A stretch of DNA of 64,000 bases from Lysobacteraceae bacterium. GTDB lineage: Bacteria; Pseudomonadota; Gammaproteobacteria; Nevskiales; Nevskiaceae. The DNA is taken from positions 24,853-88,852 of the forward strand of contig PNMW01000056.1 in NCBI GenBank assembly GCA_013823855.1, written 5' to 3'. Below the pieces are notes generated by a model. It was given only the letters and a program-made list of their open reading frames with translations, was not told the DNA's origin and ran no database searches. A program made the position numbers and the translations under genes. Below are positions 8,798 to 18,172 of this stretch, piece after piece; the first letter of the stretch is position 1; the number at the start of each line of letters is the position of its first letter.

Positions 8798-8852
8798 ACT
8801 CTAGGGGCTAAAAATGACGTTTACATGACAGACCCATCACGGTTTGTGACAG
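8798..8852 (-). promoter_or_regulatory. Tandem Pho box with -10 element upstream of the porin
   Basis: Read on the minus strand, four 7-mers resembling the PhoB half-site appear in phase: CTGTCAC, CGTGATG, CTGTCAT and ACGTCAT, separated by 4, 3 and 4 bp, an 11-10-11 bp periodicity (8814-8852). Ten bp downstream is TAGAGT (8798-8803), suitable as a -10 box. This is the architecture of PhoB-activated promoters, where the Pho box replaces the -35 element. Confidence 0.72.
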
Positions 8853-8860
8853 TCATGTTT

Positions 8861-9196
8861 CGCAGGGCTGGCGATGGTTGCCGGCGGTGGCCCCGGTTTC
8901 GAGGCCAGCAGCAAGGGGCGCCGCGCGTGGATGGTCCCGGCCGTTGAGCCGGCCAGCCAGCCCGATGGCGTATCCGGCCGCTGTGGCTTCGCAGGGATCA
9001 GCCGGTCAGGCGGGCGCCAGGCAGCCCGGACCTGTGCCCCGGCCGCCGGTCAAGACCAACCCGTCGTGGGTGGCGTCCTCTGCCACTGCTGCGTTCCGGC
9101 TCGGCAGGGCGCGGAACACGGCGCCGCTGCGGCGCCCGTTCGCGACGATGGCGCCCGCCGGACAGCGCCCGCCGTGCGGCACCCCGCCCGGCGGCG
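8861..9196. other. Intergenic region, no gene recognised
   Basis: About 340 bp of high-GC sequence between the Pho-controlled porin promoter and the end of the FadL-type gene. Open frames exist on both strands but none has a ribosome-binding site, a recognisable domain or convincing coding character. I see nothing functional in it. Confidence 0.5.
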
Positions 9197-10513
9197 TCAG
9201 TAGCGCCGGCTCCAGCCGACGTAGAAGGTGTTCACGTACGGCGTCACCGACTCCTGACCGCCGAGCGCGGTCGCCGAAGGGCCGCCGTAGGTGCCCTTCA
9301 GGTAGCGCCCGTAGGCGAACTGCAGATCGTGGCCGGTGGCGAGGTTCCAGGTGAGGCCGCCGGTGACATTGCGCACCGGATTCGGGGTCAGCAGGTTGAA
9401 GCTGGCCGAGTTGACGCCGGCATCGCGCTGCGGCCGTTCGCCGTAGGCAAAGCCGGCGCGCAGGGTCAGCGTCGGCAGCACGGCATAGGCCAGCGCCAGC
9501 CGGTAGTTGGTCTGGTTGCGCCAGTTGAAACCGCTGCCGGTGCTGCTGCCGAGCGGGTTGGCGACCGGATCGACCAGCGAATTCAGCACGCCGTTGCCGA
9601 GCGCCTTGATCTGGCCGAAGTGGATGCGCTGCCAGTCGAAGCCCAGCGTCAGCTTCGGGATCGGCGTCAGCGCCAGGCCCAGGCTCAAGTTCTCGGGGAT
9701 GTCGAACGAGCCGTTGCCGGCCAGCAGGCCACGGTAGGACTCGAAGTTCTGCATGTAGACCCGCGTCGAGTACGCCGCCCCCAGGTGCAGCCACGGCAGG
9801 ATCTGGCCGTACCAGCCGATGCGGACGCCGGCGCCGAGCGCGCCTTCGTAGCCATTGTTGGTGACCGCGTCCGGATGCGCCGACAGGCCCTCGAAGGCCT
9901 GCAGGCCGTAGGCCTTGAAACGCTGGTAGGCGAGCAGGGGCGCGATGCCGACGCCGTAACCCGGCGCATAGGTCCAGCTCAGCGTGGTCGCCATGATCAG
10001 CTGGCTGAGGTCGAAGCCGAGCTGGCCGCAGCCGAGGAAGAAGTTGCCCGGCTGGTCGCCGCAGCGCGCCGGCGCGGCGTTGCTGGCGGGCGTCGGCGAT
10101 TCGGCGCGGTAGTCGGTGTTCAGGCCGCCGTTGCCGTACAGCGTGATGCCCCAGGACAGCGCCTCGTCGATGCGCGCGGCGTAGCCGAACTCCGGCAGCA
10201 GGAACAGCTTGTTCTTGCTGGTCGAGGTCAGGTCGTAGCCGGGATCAAGCGAGCCCTCGCGCTCGATGCGCCGATTCGGCGAGAACACCAGCAGGCCGAG
10301 GTCGCGACGGTTGCCGACCGCCGACAGCTTGCCCGGGTTGGAGGCGCCGGCGAAGGCATCGAGGCCGATCGCCGTCGAGGTCCCGGCCGACTGCGCCGCC
10401 TCCGGCCCGTAGCCGAGCACGAAGTAGCCGCCGCCGGCCTGTGCCGGCGTGCCCGTGCTGGCGCCGATGGCCAGCAGCAGGCCGCCGAATGTCCTCAGGC
10501 TCGAACCCCGCAT
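9197..10513 (-). CDS. FadL/OmpP1/TodX-family outer-membrane transporter
   Basis: A 438-residue outer-membrane protein. The ATG at 10513 has a strong GGGGGAG box 3-4 bp upstream and is followed by a signal peptide (LLLAIGASTGTPAQA). The mature part has features of hydrophobic-compound channels: an early loop GASNPGKLSAVGNRRD in place of the NPA-like hatch, many alternating beta strands such as LGLALTPIPKLTLGFDWQRI, and a terminal VGWSRRY ending in an aromatic residue. Family members move long-chain fatty acids or aromatic hydrocarbons across the outer membrane. No catabolic gene is directly adjacent, so the substrate is open. Confidence 0.82.
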   Translation of the reverse strand: MRGSSLRTFGGLLLAIGASTGTPAQAGGGYFVLGYGPEAAQSAGTSTAIGLDAFAGASNPGKLSAVGNRRDLGLLVFSPNRRIEREGSLDPGYDLTSTSKNKLFLLPEFGYAARIDEALSWGITLYGNGGLNTDYRAESPTPASNAAPARCGDQPGNFFLGCGQLGFDLSQLIMATTLSWTYAPGYGVGIAPLLAYQRFKAYGLQAFEGLSAHPDAVTNNGYEGALGAGVRIGWYGQILPWLHLGAAYSTRVYMQNFESYRGLLAGNGSFDIPENLSLGLALTPIPKLTLGFDWQRIHFGQIKALGNGVLNSLVDPVANPLGSSTGSGFNWRNQTNYRLALAYAVLPTLTLRAGFAYGERPQRDAGVNSASFNLLTPNPVRNVTGGLTWNLATGHDLQFAYGRYLKGTYGGPSATALGGQESVTPYVNTFYVGWSRRY

Positions 10514-10728
10514 GGTCTCCCCCTTCGCGTTGCGGATCGCTGCGCCGTACTCGCTGCCGGCGGATGCCGGCATGCCGTCAGCGCATGTTGTCGGATGCCG
10601 GCCGGCAGTCGCCGCCCCGGCCGTGCCCGGCAATATGCAGTGCCGCCGGGGGCTCCGTTATCAGCGAAACGTATCTGCGATATCAGCGCTGCGGCGAACC
10701 CCGGGCCGCGCCGGTCCGATCGCCGCCG

Positions 10729-11550
10729 TCAGCCGGCGATGAACGCCAGCAGATCGGCGTTCAGCCGTTCCGCGTGGGTGGTGCCCAGGCCATGTGGTGC
10801 GCCTTCGTAGATCGTCAGCGTGGCCTTCCGCAGCAGCGGCGCGGCCTTCAGCGCCGAGGTGCCGATCGGCACGATCTGGTCGTCGTCGCCGTGGACGATC
10901 AGGGTCGGCACGTCGATCTTCTTCAGATCCTCGGTGTAGTCCACTTCGGAAAACTGCTTGATGCAGTCGTACTGGCCCTTGATGCCGCCCTGCATGCCCT
11001 GCAGCCAGAAAGAATCGCGGACGCCTTCGGAGATCGTCGCGCCCGGCCGGTTGTAGCCGTAGAACGGCATCGTCAGGTCCTTGTAGAACTGCGCGCGGTT
11101 GTCGATCACGCCCTTGCGGATGTCGTCGAACACCTGCTTCGGCACGCCGTCGGGATTGCCGGCGGTCTTCAGCATCAGCGGCGGCACGGCACCGACCAGC
11201 ACCGCCTTGGCGACCCGGCTGCTGCCGTGGCGGCCGAGGGTGTGGGCCACTTCGCCGCCGCCGGTGGAGTGGCCGATCATCACCGCGTCCTTGAGATCGA
11301 GTGCGGTCATCAACGCGGCCAGGTCGTCGGCGTAGGTGTCCATGTCGTTGCCGTGCCAGGTCTGGTCGGAACGGCCGTGGCTGCGCCGGTCATGGGCGAT
11401 CACGCGGTAGCCGCGCTCGCCGAGGAACAGCATCTGGGCGTCCCAGGCATCGGCCGACAGCGGCCAGCCGTGGCTGAAGACGACGGGCTGACCGCTGCCC
11501 CAGTCCTTGTAGAAGATCTGCGTGCCGTCTCGGGTCTTGATGAAGCTCAT
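10729..11550 (-). CDS. Alpha/beta hydrolase of the non-heme chloroperoxidase/esterase group
   Basis: A 273-residue alpha/beta hydrolase. Oxyanion region [26 protein letters not shown], nucleophile elbow GHSTGGGE (Ser), Asp in [12 protein letters not shown] and His in [10 protein letters not shown] complete the triad. This set is typical of cofactor-free haloperoxidase-like esterases. It closes the minus-strand run of genes facing the LysR gene at 18.2 kb, 107 bp after the porin gene. Its physiological substrate is unknown. Confidence 0.87.
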   Translation of the reverse strand: MSFIKTRDGTQIFYKDWGSGQPVVFSHGWPLSADAWDAQMLFLGERGYRVIAHDRRSHGRSDQTWHGNDMDTYADDLAALMTALDLKDAVMIGHSTGGGEVAHTLGRHGSSRVAKAVLVGAVPPLMLKTAGNPDGVPKQVFDDIRKGVIDNRAQFYKDLTMPFYGYNRPGATISEGVRDSFWLQGMQGGIKGQYDCIKQFSEVDYTEDLKKIDVPTLIVHGDDDQIVPIGTSALKAAPLLRKATLTIYEGAPHGLGTTHAERLNADLLAFIAG

Positions 11551-11657
11551 GGTGCGTCTCCAGTGCGGTGAGGCGTGGGGCGGGAAGCGTCGTTGCTGCG
11601 TCGTGCTGCCGAGAATGCCGCTGCCTCGACGCGATGGATGGATGGTTCGTGCCGGAC

Positions 11658-13118
11658 TCACCAGGTGTACGTCGCCCAGCTGCCGAGGAAATCGACGTCG
11701 CCGCCGCCCGCCGCGCGCACGTAGTCGCTGGCGAACAGATGCACGTACGAGGCCGTCCAGACCCAGTGCCGGCCGGCTTTCCAGCTCAGCGCCGCTTCGG
11801 CGGTGTTGCCGATGTAGCGCGAGGCACCGGGCACCGGCCGCAGTTCGATGTTGCCGGCCGGGCCATAGACGCCATCCCGCGTCGTGGCGCGCCAGAGCAG
11901 ATCGGCCGCCAGGGTCGCGGTCAGCGCGCGCGTCGGCACCAGCTGCAGCGAGGGATGCAGATCGGCGATGTTGGTCGGCCGGATGAGGCTGGCGTCGTTG
12001 AAATAGCCGGACTTGAAGTACAGCGGATTGAAGCCGCCGTAGCGGCCCTCCGGCCCCCGGGTATCGCCGCTGGCGTAGTCGGCCTTGAGCCCGAGGCGCG
12101 GTTTCCAGGGCAGCGAGCGGAAGCTGTAGCCGGTGTCGGTGGCGATCGTCCAGGCCCGGATGTCGCGGTTGCCGAAGGTGCCGAACTGGACGACCGGTTC
12201 CCAGTCGTAGCTCCAGCCGCCCGCAGTTCCGGACAGCCGCGTGCCGATGCTGTGACGATCCTCGGCGGCGCTGCCGCGGATGTAGCGGCGCGTGTCGTAG
12301 TGGGCGCCGAGGTAGTAGACATCGATGGTCGCCGGCAGCTTCAGGCGCGTCGGCACCGAGCCGTAGACGCCCCACAGGCTCTGGCCATCGTTCTCGCCAT
12401 CGAACTGATGCCGGGATTCCTGTCCGGGCCGGACCAGGAAGGCATAGAGCCGCGCCGTGCCCTGCGCCGCGATGATCTGCACGCCGTCGAACTTGTACGG
12501 CACGTTCGGCGCCGCGCGGGTCGCGATCAGCCGCGCGGAGCCGTAGTTCATGCTGAAGCGTCCGGCGCGGGCAATCACCTTCGGCCCGTCCGGCGCAGGA
12601 TTCCCCCAGGTGCAGTCGACGAAAGCCTGCTGCAGGTCGAGCGGGTTCTGGTTGATCGGCGAGGCACGGTCGCGATCGCCGAACTGCAATGCCGACAGTC
12701 CCTGGACGAAGACGCGCAGCCGCTGGTCGACGTGCAGATCGGCGTGCAGCGCGATCCGCTGCAACAGGTAGGCGGGATCGTCCGGCCCGTCGCCGGTGCC
12801 GAAGCCGGCGTTGTCGAAGCGCTCGTAGCGTTCGCGCAGTTCGCCGCCGAAACTCAGGTAGCGATGGGGATCACTCGGGCTCAGCGCGATGTACTTCGCC
12901 GGATCGAAGAAATCGCTGCGATTGAGCGGATCGGCGAGGCTGTCGTAACGCTCGTTGAAGCGCAGCAGGGTGTACGGCGGCGGATGCGGATCGGGCGCGG
13001 CGGCGTTGGTGTACTCCGAGAGCACCGAGGTTGCCGGATCGACGGTCGTCGTCTCCGCCGCTGCCAGCCCGAAGGCCGGCAGGGCGAGCGCGATGACGCT
13101 CAGCGAGCGGACGTGCAT
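11658..13118 (-). CDS. Alginate-export (AlgE-like) family outer-membrane porin
   Basis: A 486-residue exported beta-barrel. A short signal ([20 protein letters not shown]) is followed by [20 protein letters not shown] and [20 protein letters not shown], the typical beginning of the alginate-export/OprD-like family (PF13372). Later signatures include [20 protein letters not shown] and the closing [10 protein letters not shown]. Many members are not alginate exporters but uptake porins beside catabolic genes. Its start lies 19 bp inside the preceding DoxX gene, so translation is probably coupled. Confidence 0.82.
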   Translation of the reverse strand: MHVRSLSVIALALPAFGLAAAETTTVDPATSVLSEYTNAAAPDPHPPPYTLLRFNERYDSLADPLNRSDFFDPAKYIALSPSDPHRYLSFGGELRERYERFDNAGFGTGDGPDDPAYLLQRIALHADLHVDQRLRVFVQGLSALQFGDRDRASPINQNPLDLQQAFVDCTWGNPAPDGPKVIARAGRFSMNYGSARLIATRAAPNVPYKFDGVQIIAAQGTARLYAFLVRPGQESRHQFDGENDGQSLWGVYGSVPTRLKLPATIDVYYLGAHYDTRRYIRGSAAEDRHSIGTRLSGTAGGWSYDWEPVVQFGTFGNRDIRAWTIATDTGYSFRSLPWKPRLGLKADYASGDTRGPEGRYGGFNPLYFKSGYFNDASLIRPTNIADLHPSLQLVPTRALTATLAADLLWRATTRDGVYGPAGNIELRPVPGASRYIGNTAEAALSWKAGRHWVWTASYVHLFASDYVRAAGGGDVDFLGSWATYTW

Positions 13119-13507
13119 GGCTTGCTCGCCGCAGGTGATTGCAGCGCAATCAAGGCGATCAGCAGGAAGCCGCCGACCAGCCCGGCGTGTTCGAGAAAGG
13201 CGTTGAGATTGTGGAAACGCTCGATGCCGCTCATGGTCCAGAACGGATGACCGATGACGGTGGCGATCACCGTGAAGCCGGCCAGCACCGCTGCGCCGAG
13301 CGCGGCCAGTCGGCCGCGTGCAAACAGCACGAGCGCCGAGCCACCGAGCTGCACGGCGATCGTCGCGGCCGCGAACAGCGCGGCCGGTTGCAGGCCGAAG
13401 TGCTGCTGCTCGGCGATCGCCGCCGGGAAGTCGAGCAGCTTGGCGACGCCGCTGTAGACATAGGCCAGGCACAGCCCGGCACGGGCCAGCCAGAAGGCGG
13501 CGTTCAT
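13100..13507 (-). CDS. DoxX-family membrane protein
   Basis: A 135-residue inner-membrane protein with four predicted hydrophobic helices: LARAGLCLAYVYSGVAKLLD, a helix around AATIAVQLGGSALVLF, LAALGAAVLAGFTVIATVIG and LVGGFLLIALIAL. The opening YVYSGVAKLLDFP is a DoxX signature. The family is linked to redox or sulfur stress but has no single reaction. It overlaps the DUF1275 gene by 4 nt (ATGA) and the porin gene by 19 nt, so it belongs to the same transcript. Confidence 0.82.
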   Translation of the reverse strand: MNAAFWLARAGLCLAYVYSGVAKLLDFPAAIAEQQHFGLQPAALFAAATIAVQLGGSALVLFARGRLAALGAAVLAGFTVIATVIGHPFWTMSGIERFHNLNAFLEHAGLVGGFLLIALIALQSPAASKPCTSAR

Positions 13508-14217
13508 GAGCGCGCTTCCGGAGCCACGGCCAGGCGCGAGACCAGCACGATCGCCAGCATCGGCAGCAGCAGGCAGACGATGCCGATCTGCATCAGCAGC
13601 ACCGCACCGGCCGCCGCACCGACGGCGAAGGCGAGCACCGGCGGCCACATCTTGCTGATCCGGGCTTTCGTCGTGGCCCGGTTGTCGGCGTTGGAGCCAC
13701 GCAGCAGGTCGACGCTGTCGATCACCACCTGGGTGACGTTGCCGGTCATCACCGTGGTCGGCGACAGGCTGGTGAAGACCAGCCGCGAGGCCGCGTTCTG
13801 CACGCCCATCGCGGCGACGCCGAGCAGGCCGGCGATCACCGCGCCAGGAGCATCGGCGTGGATGATCGGCGCTGCCAGCAACGCCACGACGAGGAAGCCG
13901 CCGAGCAGGACGATCTGCGCCCACAGCACCGGTGTCAGCGACCGTCGTTGCCGACGCTCGCGTCTGCGCACGTAAGCCGTGGTGATCGCCACCGCGACGA
14001 TGAACACCGGCAGCGCCAGCAGCTTGGCGAGCACGCCGGCATGAGCCGGTTGCACCAGCGACGCGCCGATCAGCACGAAGTTGCCGGTGACGTGCGCGGT
14101 GAACAGGCCGAACAGGGCGATGAAGCCGACGGTATCGACATAGCCGGCGACGAAGCTCAGCAGTGGCGCGACAGTGCCCGGTCGGGTGATGGGTGCGACG
14201 GAAATGGAGTCGGCCAT
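13504..14217 (-). CDS. DUF1275 (YoaK-like) membrane protein
   Basis: A 237-residue inner-membrane protein with about six hydrophobic helices. The first, APLLSFVAGYVDTVGFIALF, carries the DUF1275 hallmark AGYVDxxGF; FTAHVTGNFV and LFTSLSPTTVMTGNVTQV are also characteristic. Function is unknown. The gene starts 2 nt after the amidohydrolase stop and overlaps the DoxX gene by ATGA. Confidence 0.85.
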   Translation of the reverse strand: MADSISVAPITRPGTVAPLLSFVAGYVDTVGFIALFGLFTAHVTGNFVLIGASLVQPAHAGVLAKLLALPVFIVAVAITTAYVRRRERRQRRSLTPVLWAQIVLLGGFLVVALLAAPIIHADAPGAVIAGLLGVAAMGVQNAASRLVFTSLSPTTVMTGNVTQVVIDSVDLLRGSNADNRATTKARISKMWPPVLAFAVGAAAGAVLLMQIGIVCLLLPMLAIVLVSRLAVAPEARS

Positions 14218-14219
14218 GA

Positions 14220-16187
14220 TCAGAAGGCCCAGCAGGAGCAGCCGAGCGCACCCCAGAAACCATTCTGGTCGTCGGTCGCGGAGGTGACGGCACGGCCATG
14301 GGCATGGCCGTGGACATTGCAGCTCGACGCGCAGGCGCAAGCTGCCCGCGCCATGGCATGCACGGCTTCCCGATCGGGCTTGTAGTACTTGCTGCCGAAG
14401 TTGACTGGCGACCAGTCCGGCATCGCCGGCGGCAGGGCCGGTGCCAGTGGCTTGAACTCGTCATCGCCGTAGACCGGCTTGCCGCCGACCACGGTCAACA
14501 CCGAGACCAGATGGCGGATCTGGTCTTCCGGCACGCTGAAGTAGTCGGCCGACAGCAGCGCGAAGTCGGCGAGCTGGCCGATCTTGATCTGGCCCTTGGC
14601 GCCTTCCTCGTTCGAGAACCAGGCGTTGGCCTTGGTGTACATGCTCAGCGCGGTTTCGCGGTCGACGAGGTTGGCCGGCGGGTACATGCGGGTGCCGCCC
14701 ACGGTCTTGCCGGTGCTCAGCCACCACAGCGCATTCCAGGGGTCGTAGCTGGCAACGCGCGTGGCATCGGTGCCGGCGCCGACGTGGACGCCCATCTCCA
14801 GCATCCGCTTGTACGGCGGCGTGCGTTCGACGGCCTTCGCACCGTAGCGCTCGATGAAGTATTCGCCCTGGTACGACATCCGGTGCTGGATCGCGATGCC
14901 GCCGCCGAGCCGGGCGATGCGTTCGATATTGCGGTCGCTGACCGTTTCGGCGTGATCGAAGAACCAGTGCAGGCCGTCGAACGGAAGGTCGCGGCTGACC
15001 TTCTCGAACACGTCCAGCGCCCGGCCGATCGATTCGTCGTAGGTCGCATGCAGGCGGAACGGCCAGCGGTTGCCGACCAGCACGCGGACCACCGCTTCGA
15101 GCTCGTTCTCCATGCCGGCCGGCAGTTCCGGACGCGGCTGGCGGAAGTCCTCGAAATCGGCCGCCGAGAACACCAGCATCTCGCCGGCGCCGTTGTGGCG
15201 GTACATCGCATCGCCCTGGCCGGGCTTGACGAGCTTCGCCCAGTTCCTGAAGTCCGACACCTCTTCCTTCGGCTTCTGGGTGAACAGGTTGTAGGCGATG
15301 CGCAGGGTCAGCTCGCCGGCGGCGTGCAGGTCCTCGATCACCTGATAGTCGTCCGGGTAATTCTGGAAGCCGCCGCCGGCATCGACGACGCTGGTGACGC
15401 CGAGGCGATTCATCTCGCGCATGAAATGGCGCGTCGAGTTCTTCTGGTATTCGACCGGCAGCTTCGGGCCCTTGGCCAGCGCCGAATAGAGCAGCAGCGC
15501 ATTGGGCTCGGCGAGCAGCAGGCCGGTGGGCTCGCCGCGGCTGTCCTTGACGATCCAGCCTCCGGGCGGATTCGGCGTGTCTCGGGTGTAGCCGACCGCG
15601 CGCAGCGCAGCCGCGTTGAGCAGCGCGCGATCGTAGAGATGGAGGATGAACACCGGTGTATCGGGGGCCGCTGCATTCAGCTCGTCGAGCGTCGGCAGCC
15701 GCTTCTCGGCGAACTGCCATTCGCTGAAGCCGCCGACCACTCGGATCCATTGCGGGGCTGGCGTGCGGGCGACCTGCTCGCGCAGCATCCGCATGGCATC
15801 GGCGAGCGACGGCACGCCGTCCCAGCGCAGTTCGAGGTTGTAGTTCAGGCCGCCGCGGATGACGTGGATGTGGGAGTCGATCAGGCCGGGAATCAGGCGC
15901 CGCTTGCCGGCGTCGACGATCTGCGTGCCGACACCGGCAAGCTTCATCACCTCGTCGTTGCTGCCGACGGCGACAAAGCGGCCATCGGCCACCGCCAGCG
16001 CCGCAGCCTGCGGCTTCTGGCGATCGAGCGTGGTGATCCGGGCATTGCGGACGATCAGGCTGGGCGTGTCGGTCATCGGGGAATCTCCAGATCTAGTTTT
16101 CGCGAAGGCGCTGCCGAGCCAGCTGCTGGCAGCGATTCCGGCGGCGGCCTGCAGCGCCCGGCGACGGTCCTGATCAAGTGGCTTCAT
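14220..16187 (-). CDS. Tat-exported YtcJ-like metal-dependent amidohydrolase
   Basis: A 655-residue amidohydrolase (COG1574 type). It starts with a twin-arginine signal (DRRRALQAAAGIAASSWLG). The metal-binding beginning is LIPGLIDSHIHVIRGG, later His ligands lie in GLHWFFDHAETVSDR and IAIQHRMSYQ, and the late Asp in GVHVGAGTDATRV. The C-terminal tail is unusual: Cys/His-rich (ACACASSCNVHGHAHGR, later GCSCWAF), which might bind metal. Family members hydrolyse N-substituted amides or related bonds, and the substrate is unknown. It sits between the XapX and DUF1275 genes with gaps of 5 and 2 nt. Confidence 0.85.
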   Translation of the reverse strand: MKPLDQDRRRALQAAAGIAASSWLGSAFAKTRSGDSPMTDTPSLIVRNARITTLDRQKPQAAALAVADGRFVAVGSNDEVMKLAGVGTQIVDAGKRRLIPGLIDSHIHVIRGGLNYNLELRWDGVPSLADAMRMLREQVARTPAPQWIRVVGGFSEWQFAEKRLPTLDELNAAAPDTPVFILHLYDRALLNAAALRAVGYTRDTPNPPGGWIVKDSRGEPTGLLLAEPNALLLYSALAKGPKLPVEYQKNSTRHFMREMNRLGVTSVVDAGGGFQNYPDDYQVIEDLHAAGELTLRIAYNLFTQKPKEEVSDFRNWAKLVKPGQGDAMYRHNGAGEMLVFSAADFEDFRQPRPELPAGMENELEAVVRVLVGNRWPFRLHATYDESIGRALDVFEKVSRDLPFDGLHWFFDHAETVSDRNIERIARLGGGIAIQHRMSYQGEYFIERYGAKAVERTPPYKRMLEMGVHVGAGTDATRVASYDPWNALWWLSTGKTVGGTRMYPPANLVDRETALSMYTKANAWFSNEEGAKGQIKIGQLADFALLSADYFSVPEDQIRHLVSVLTVVGGKPVYGDDEFKPLAPALPPAMPDWSPVNFGSKYYKPDREAVHAMARAACACASSCNVHGHAHGRAVTSATDDQNGFWGALGCSCWAF

Positions 16188-16192
16188 TCGGG

Positions 16193-16465
16193 TTAGCTCC
16201 TCGAGTTCGGTGCTTCCGGCGCGGCTGATTTCGCCGCCGGCAGTTCGCCGAACAGATGCTCGCCGCATTGCGCCTTGACCCAGCCGATGGTCACCGGCTC
16301 GCCGATGAACACACGCTTGGCCAGTGGCACCGCCTGCTCGCCGAGCAGGATGCCCATCAGCCCGAGCAGGGCGATCACCGGCGGGGCCGGCGAGCGCACG
16401 TTCAGCAGCGCGTAGATCGCGCCGACCAGCAGGCCGGCGGCCAGCGACAGCAGATACATCTTCAT
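16193..16465 (-). CDS. XapX-domain (DUF1427) small membrane protein
   Basis: A 90-residue protein with two hydrophobic helices, LSLAAGLLVGAIYALLNVRS and PPVIALLGLMGILLGEQ. The spacing and the sequence LLVGxxYxLLxVRSPAPPxIALLGLxGILxGEQ define the XapX domain. The function is unknown. Just downstream is the amidohydrolase gene (5-nt gap), and upstream the isochorismatase-like gene. Confidence 0.9.
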   Translation of the reverse strand: MKMYLLSLAAGLLVGAIYALLNVRSPAPPVIALLGLMGILLGEQAVPLAKRVFIGEPVTIGWVKAQCGEHLFGELPAAKSAAPEAPNSRS

Positions 16466-16546
16466 GGCGGCGTCTCCATCTGCGAGGGACAGCTTCAGGC
16501 TGCGGACGATCGGGCCGGCGGGCGGCCGATCGTCCGAGTTGCGGGC

Positions 16547-17254
16547 TCAGCCGTGCGCGGCGGGCGCCGGGATCGTGTAGGGGGAGAGCACCGTCGGCGG
16601 CGCGCCATGCACCATCGTGTAGGCGTACTCGACGCCGACGCCGTAGGCACCGCTGTGGGTCTTGACGATGTCCATTACCGCGTCATAGGTATCGCGCTGC
16701 GCCCAGTCGCGCTGCCATTCGAGCAGGGTCGACAGTGCGGTGACCGGCTTGGCGCCGGCCTGGTAGACGCGCTTCATGGCGTTGTCGTGGGCCAGCAGGC
16801 TGACGTCGCCGCAGCAGTCTTCGGCGACATAGACCTCGTAGCCGTCGTGGATCGCCTGGATGGTCGGCAGGGCGACGCAGGTTTCGGTCCACAGGCCGGT
16901 CAGCACGATCTTCTTGCGGCCGGTCTTCTCGATCGCGGCGACGAAATTGGCGTCGTCCCAGGAATTCATCGAGGTGCGCTCGATCGGCTCGACACCAGGC
17001 AGTGCGGCCAGCAGCTGCGGCCAGGTATTGCCGCTGAAGGCCTTGCTCTCGACGGTCGACAGCACCACCGGAATGCCGAACACCTGGGCCGCCTTGGCCA
17101 GCAGCACGTTGTTGTTGATGATCGTCTGGCGATCGTGGCTGGACACGCCGAACAGCATCTGCGGCTGCAGGTCGATCATGGCGAGCACGCAGTTGTCCGG
17201 CGTCAGCAGGCCTTTTTCCGAACGCTTGGCGAGGGTGGTGGTGATGCTTGACAT
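16547..17254 (-). CDS. Isochorismatase-family hydrolase (YcaC-like)
   Basis: A 235-residue cysteine hydrolase. The Asp of the triad is in LAMIDLQPQMLFGV, the Lys in EKTGRKKIVLTG, and the nucleophilic Cys in GLWTETCVALPT; SMNSWDDANF completes the YcaC-like pattern. Such enzymes hydrolyse amides or small conjugates. It lies in the LysR-facing gene run between pirin and XapX genes. Confidence 0.88.
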   Translation of the reverse strand: MSSITTTLAKRSEKGLLTPDNCVLAMIDLQPQMLFGVSSHDRQTIINNNVLLAKAAQVFGIPVVLSTVESKAFSGNTWPQLLAALPGVEPIERTSMNSWDDANFVAAIEKTGRKKIVLTGLWTETCVALPTIQAIHDGYEVYVAEDCCGDVSLLAHDNAMKRVYQAGAKPVTALSTLLEWQRDWAQRDTYDAVMDIVKTHSGAYGVGVEYAYTMVHGAPPTVLSPYTIPAPAAHG

Positions 17255-17345
17255 GGCGATTCTCCGTTCAGGGATGGTGGTGCGGCGGTGTGGCGGGCGG
17301 ATGGGTGAAACCTTCGGGATGCTTCGGTGTGTCTCGGGTCGCGGA

Positions 17346-18068
17346 TCAGTTGCGGCGTGACGGCGGTTCGCCCGGCAGGTCGAAGACCAGCACTTCGGCG
17401 TGTTCGCCATCGCCCAGGCGCACTTCCGCGAGCGACTCGACCTTCAGCGCGTCGCCGGCCGCGAGCCGTACGCCGTTGGCGCTGATCGCGCCGCGAGCCA
17501 GGTGCACGTAGGCGCGGCGGCCGGGGGCGAGCGTCAGGGTCGCGGTCTCGCTGCCGTCGAACAGGCCGGCGTACAGCCGGGCGTCCTGGTGGACGCGCAC
17601 CGAGCCCTCCGCCGAATCCGGCGACGCGATCAGCCGCAGGCGGCCGCGCTTGTCGGCATCGTCGAAACGCTTTTCCTCGTAGCTCGGCGCGATGCCGGTT
17701 TCGCTCGGCTGGATCCAGATCTGCAGGAAGTGCACGGGACGCGACTGCGAGGGGTTGAACTCGCTGTGGCGCACGCCGGTGCCGGCGCTCATCCGCTGCA
17801 CGTCGCCGGGGCGGATCACCGAACCGTTGCCGAGCGAATCCTGGTGCGCCAGTTCGCCGGCCAGCACGTAGCTGATGATTTCCATGTCGCGATGGCCGTG
17901 GGTGCCGAAGCCGTTGCCGGGCTGCACGCGGTCCTCGTTGATCACCCGCAGCGGGCCGTACTCGACGTGCTCCGGGTCGAAGTAGCCGCCGAACGAAAAG
18001 CTGTGATGGGAATCGAGCCAGCCGTGGTTGGCGTGGCCGCGGTCGCTGGCGAGTCGGATCTGGTTCAT
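17346..18068 (-). CDS. Pirin-family protein (YhhW-like bicupin)
   Basis: A 240-residue bicupin. The N-terminal cupin has the metal ligands in GFGTHGHRDMEIISYVLAGE (two His and Glu) and GVRHSEFNPS (His), together with HHSFSFGGYFDPEH near the start, as in YhhW, whose E. coli member oxidises quercetin. The C-terminal cupin is degenerate. It is first in the minus-strand run and divergent from the LysR gene, so it is probably the most directly regulated member. Confidence 0.92.
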   Translation of the reverse strand: MNQIRLASDRGHANHGWLDSHHSFSFGGYFDPEHVEYGPLRVINEDRVQPGNGFGTHGHRDMEIISYVLAGELAHQDSLGNGSVIRPGDVQRMSAGTGVRHSEFNPSQSRPVHFLQIWIQPSETGIAPSYEEKRFDDADKRGRLRLIASPDSAEGSVRVHQDARLYAGLFDGSETATLTLAPGRRAYVHLARGAISANGVRLAAGDALKVESLAEVRLGDGEHAEVLVFDLPGEPPSRRN

Positions 18069-18129
18069 GGCGTGGTCTCCGGTGGGTGTGGAAACAATCT
18101 ATTCGCCGGCTGCTCTATAAAAAAGCTCG

Positions 18130-18148
18130 ATTAATGGATGCCATCAAT
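18130..18148. promoter_or_regulatory. Probable LysR operator between divergent genes
   Basis: ATTAATGG and CCATCAAT form an 8-bp inverted repeat with one mismatch around an ATG spacer, in the 104-bp gap between the pirin and LysR genes. The position and symmetry suit the recognition site of the adjacent LysR-type protein. The surrounding sequence is locally A+T-rich, as expected for promoters. Confidence 0.5.
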
Positions 18149-18172
18149 CAACTAACTTGATATGTTCCGGCC

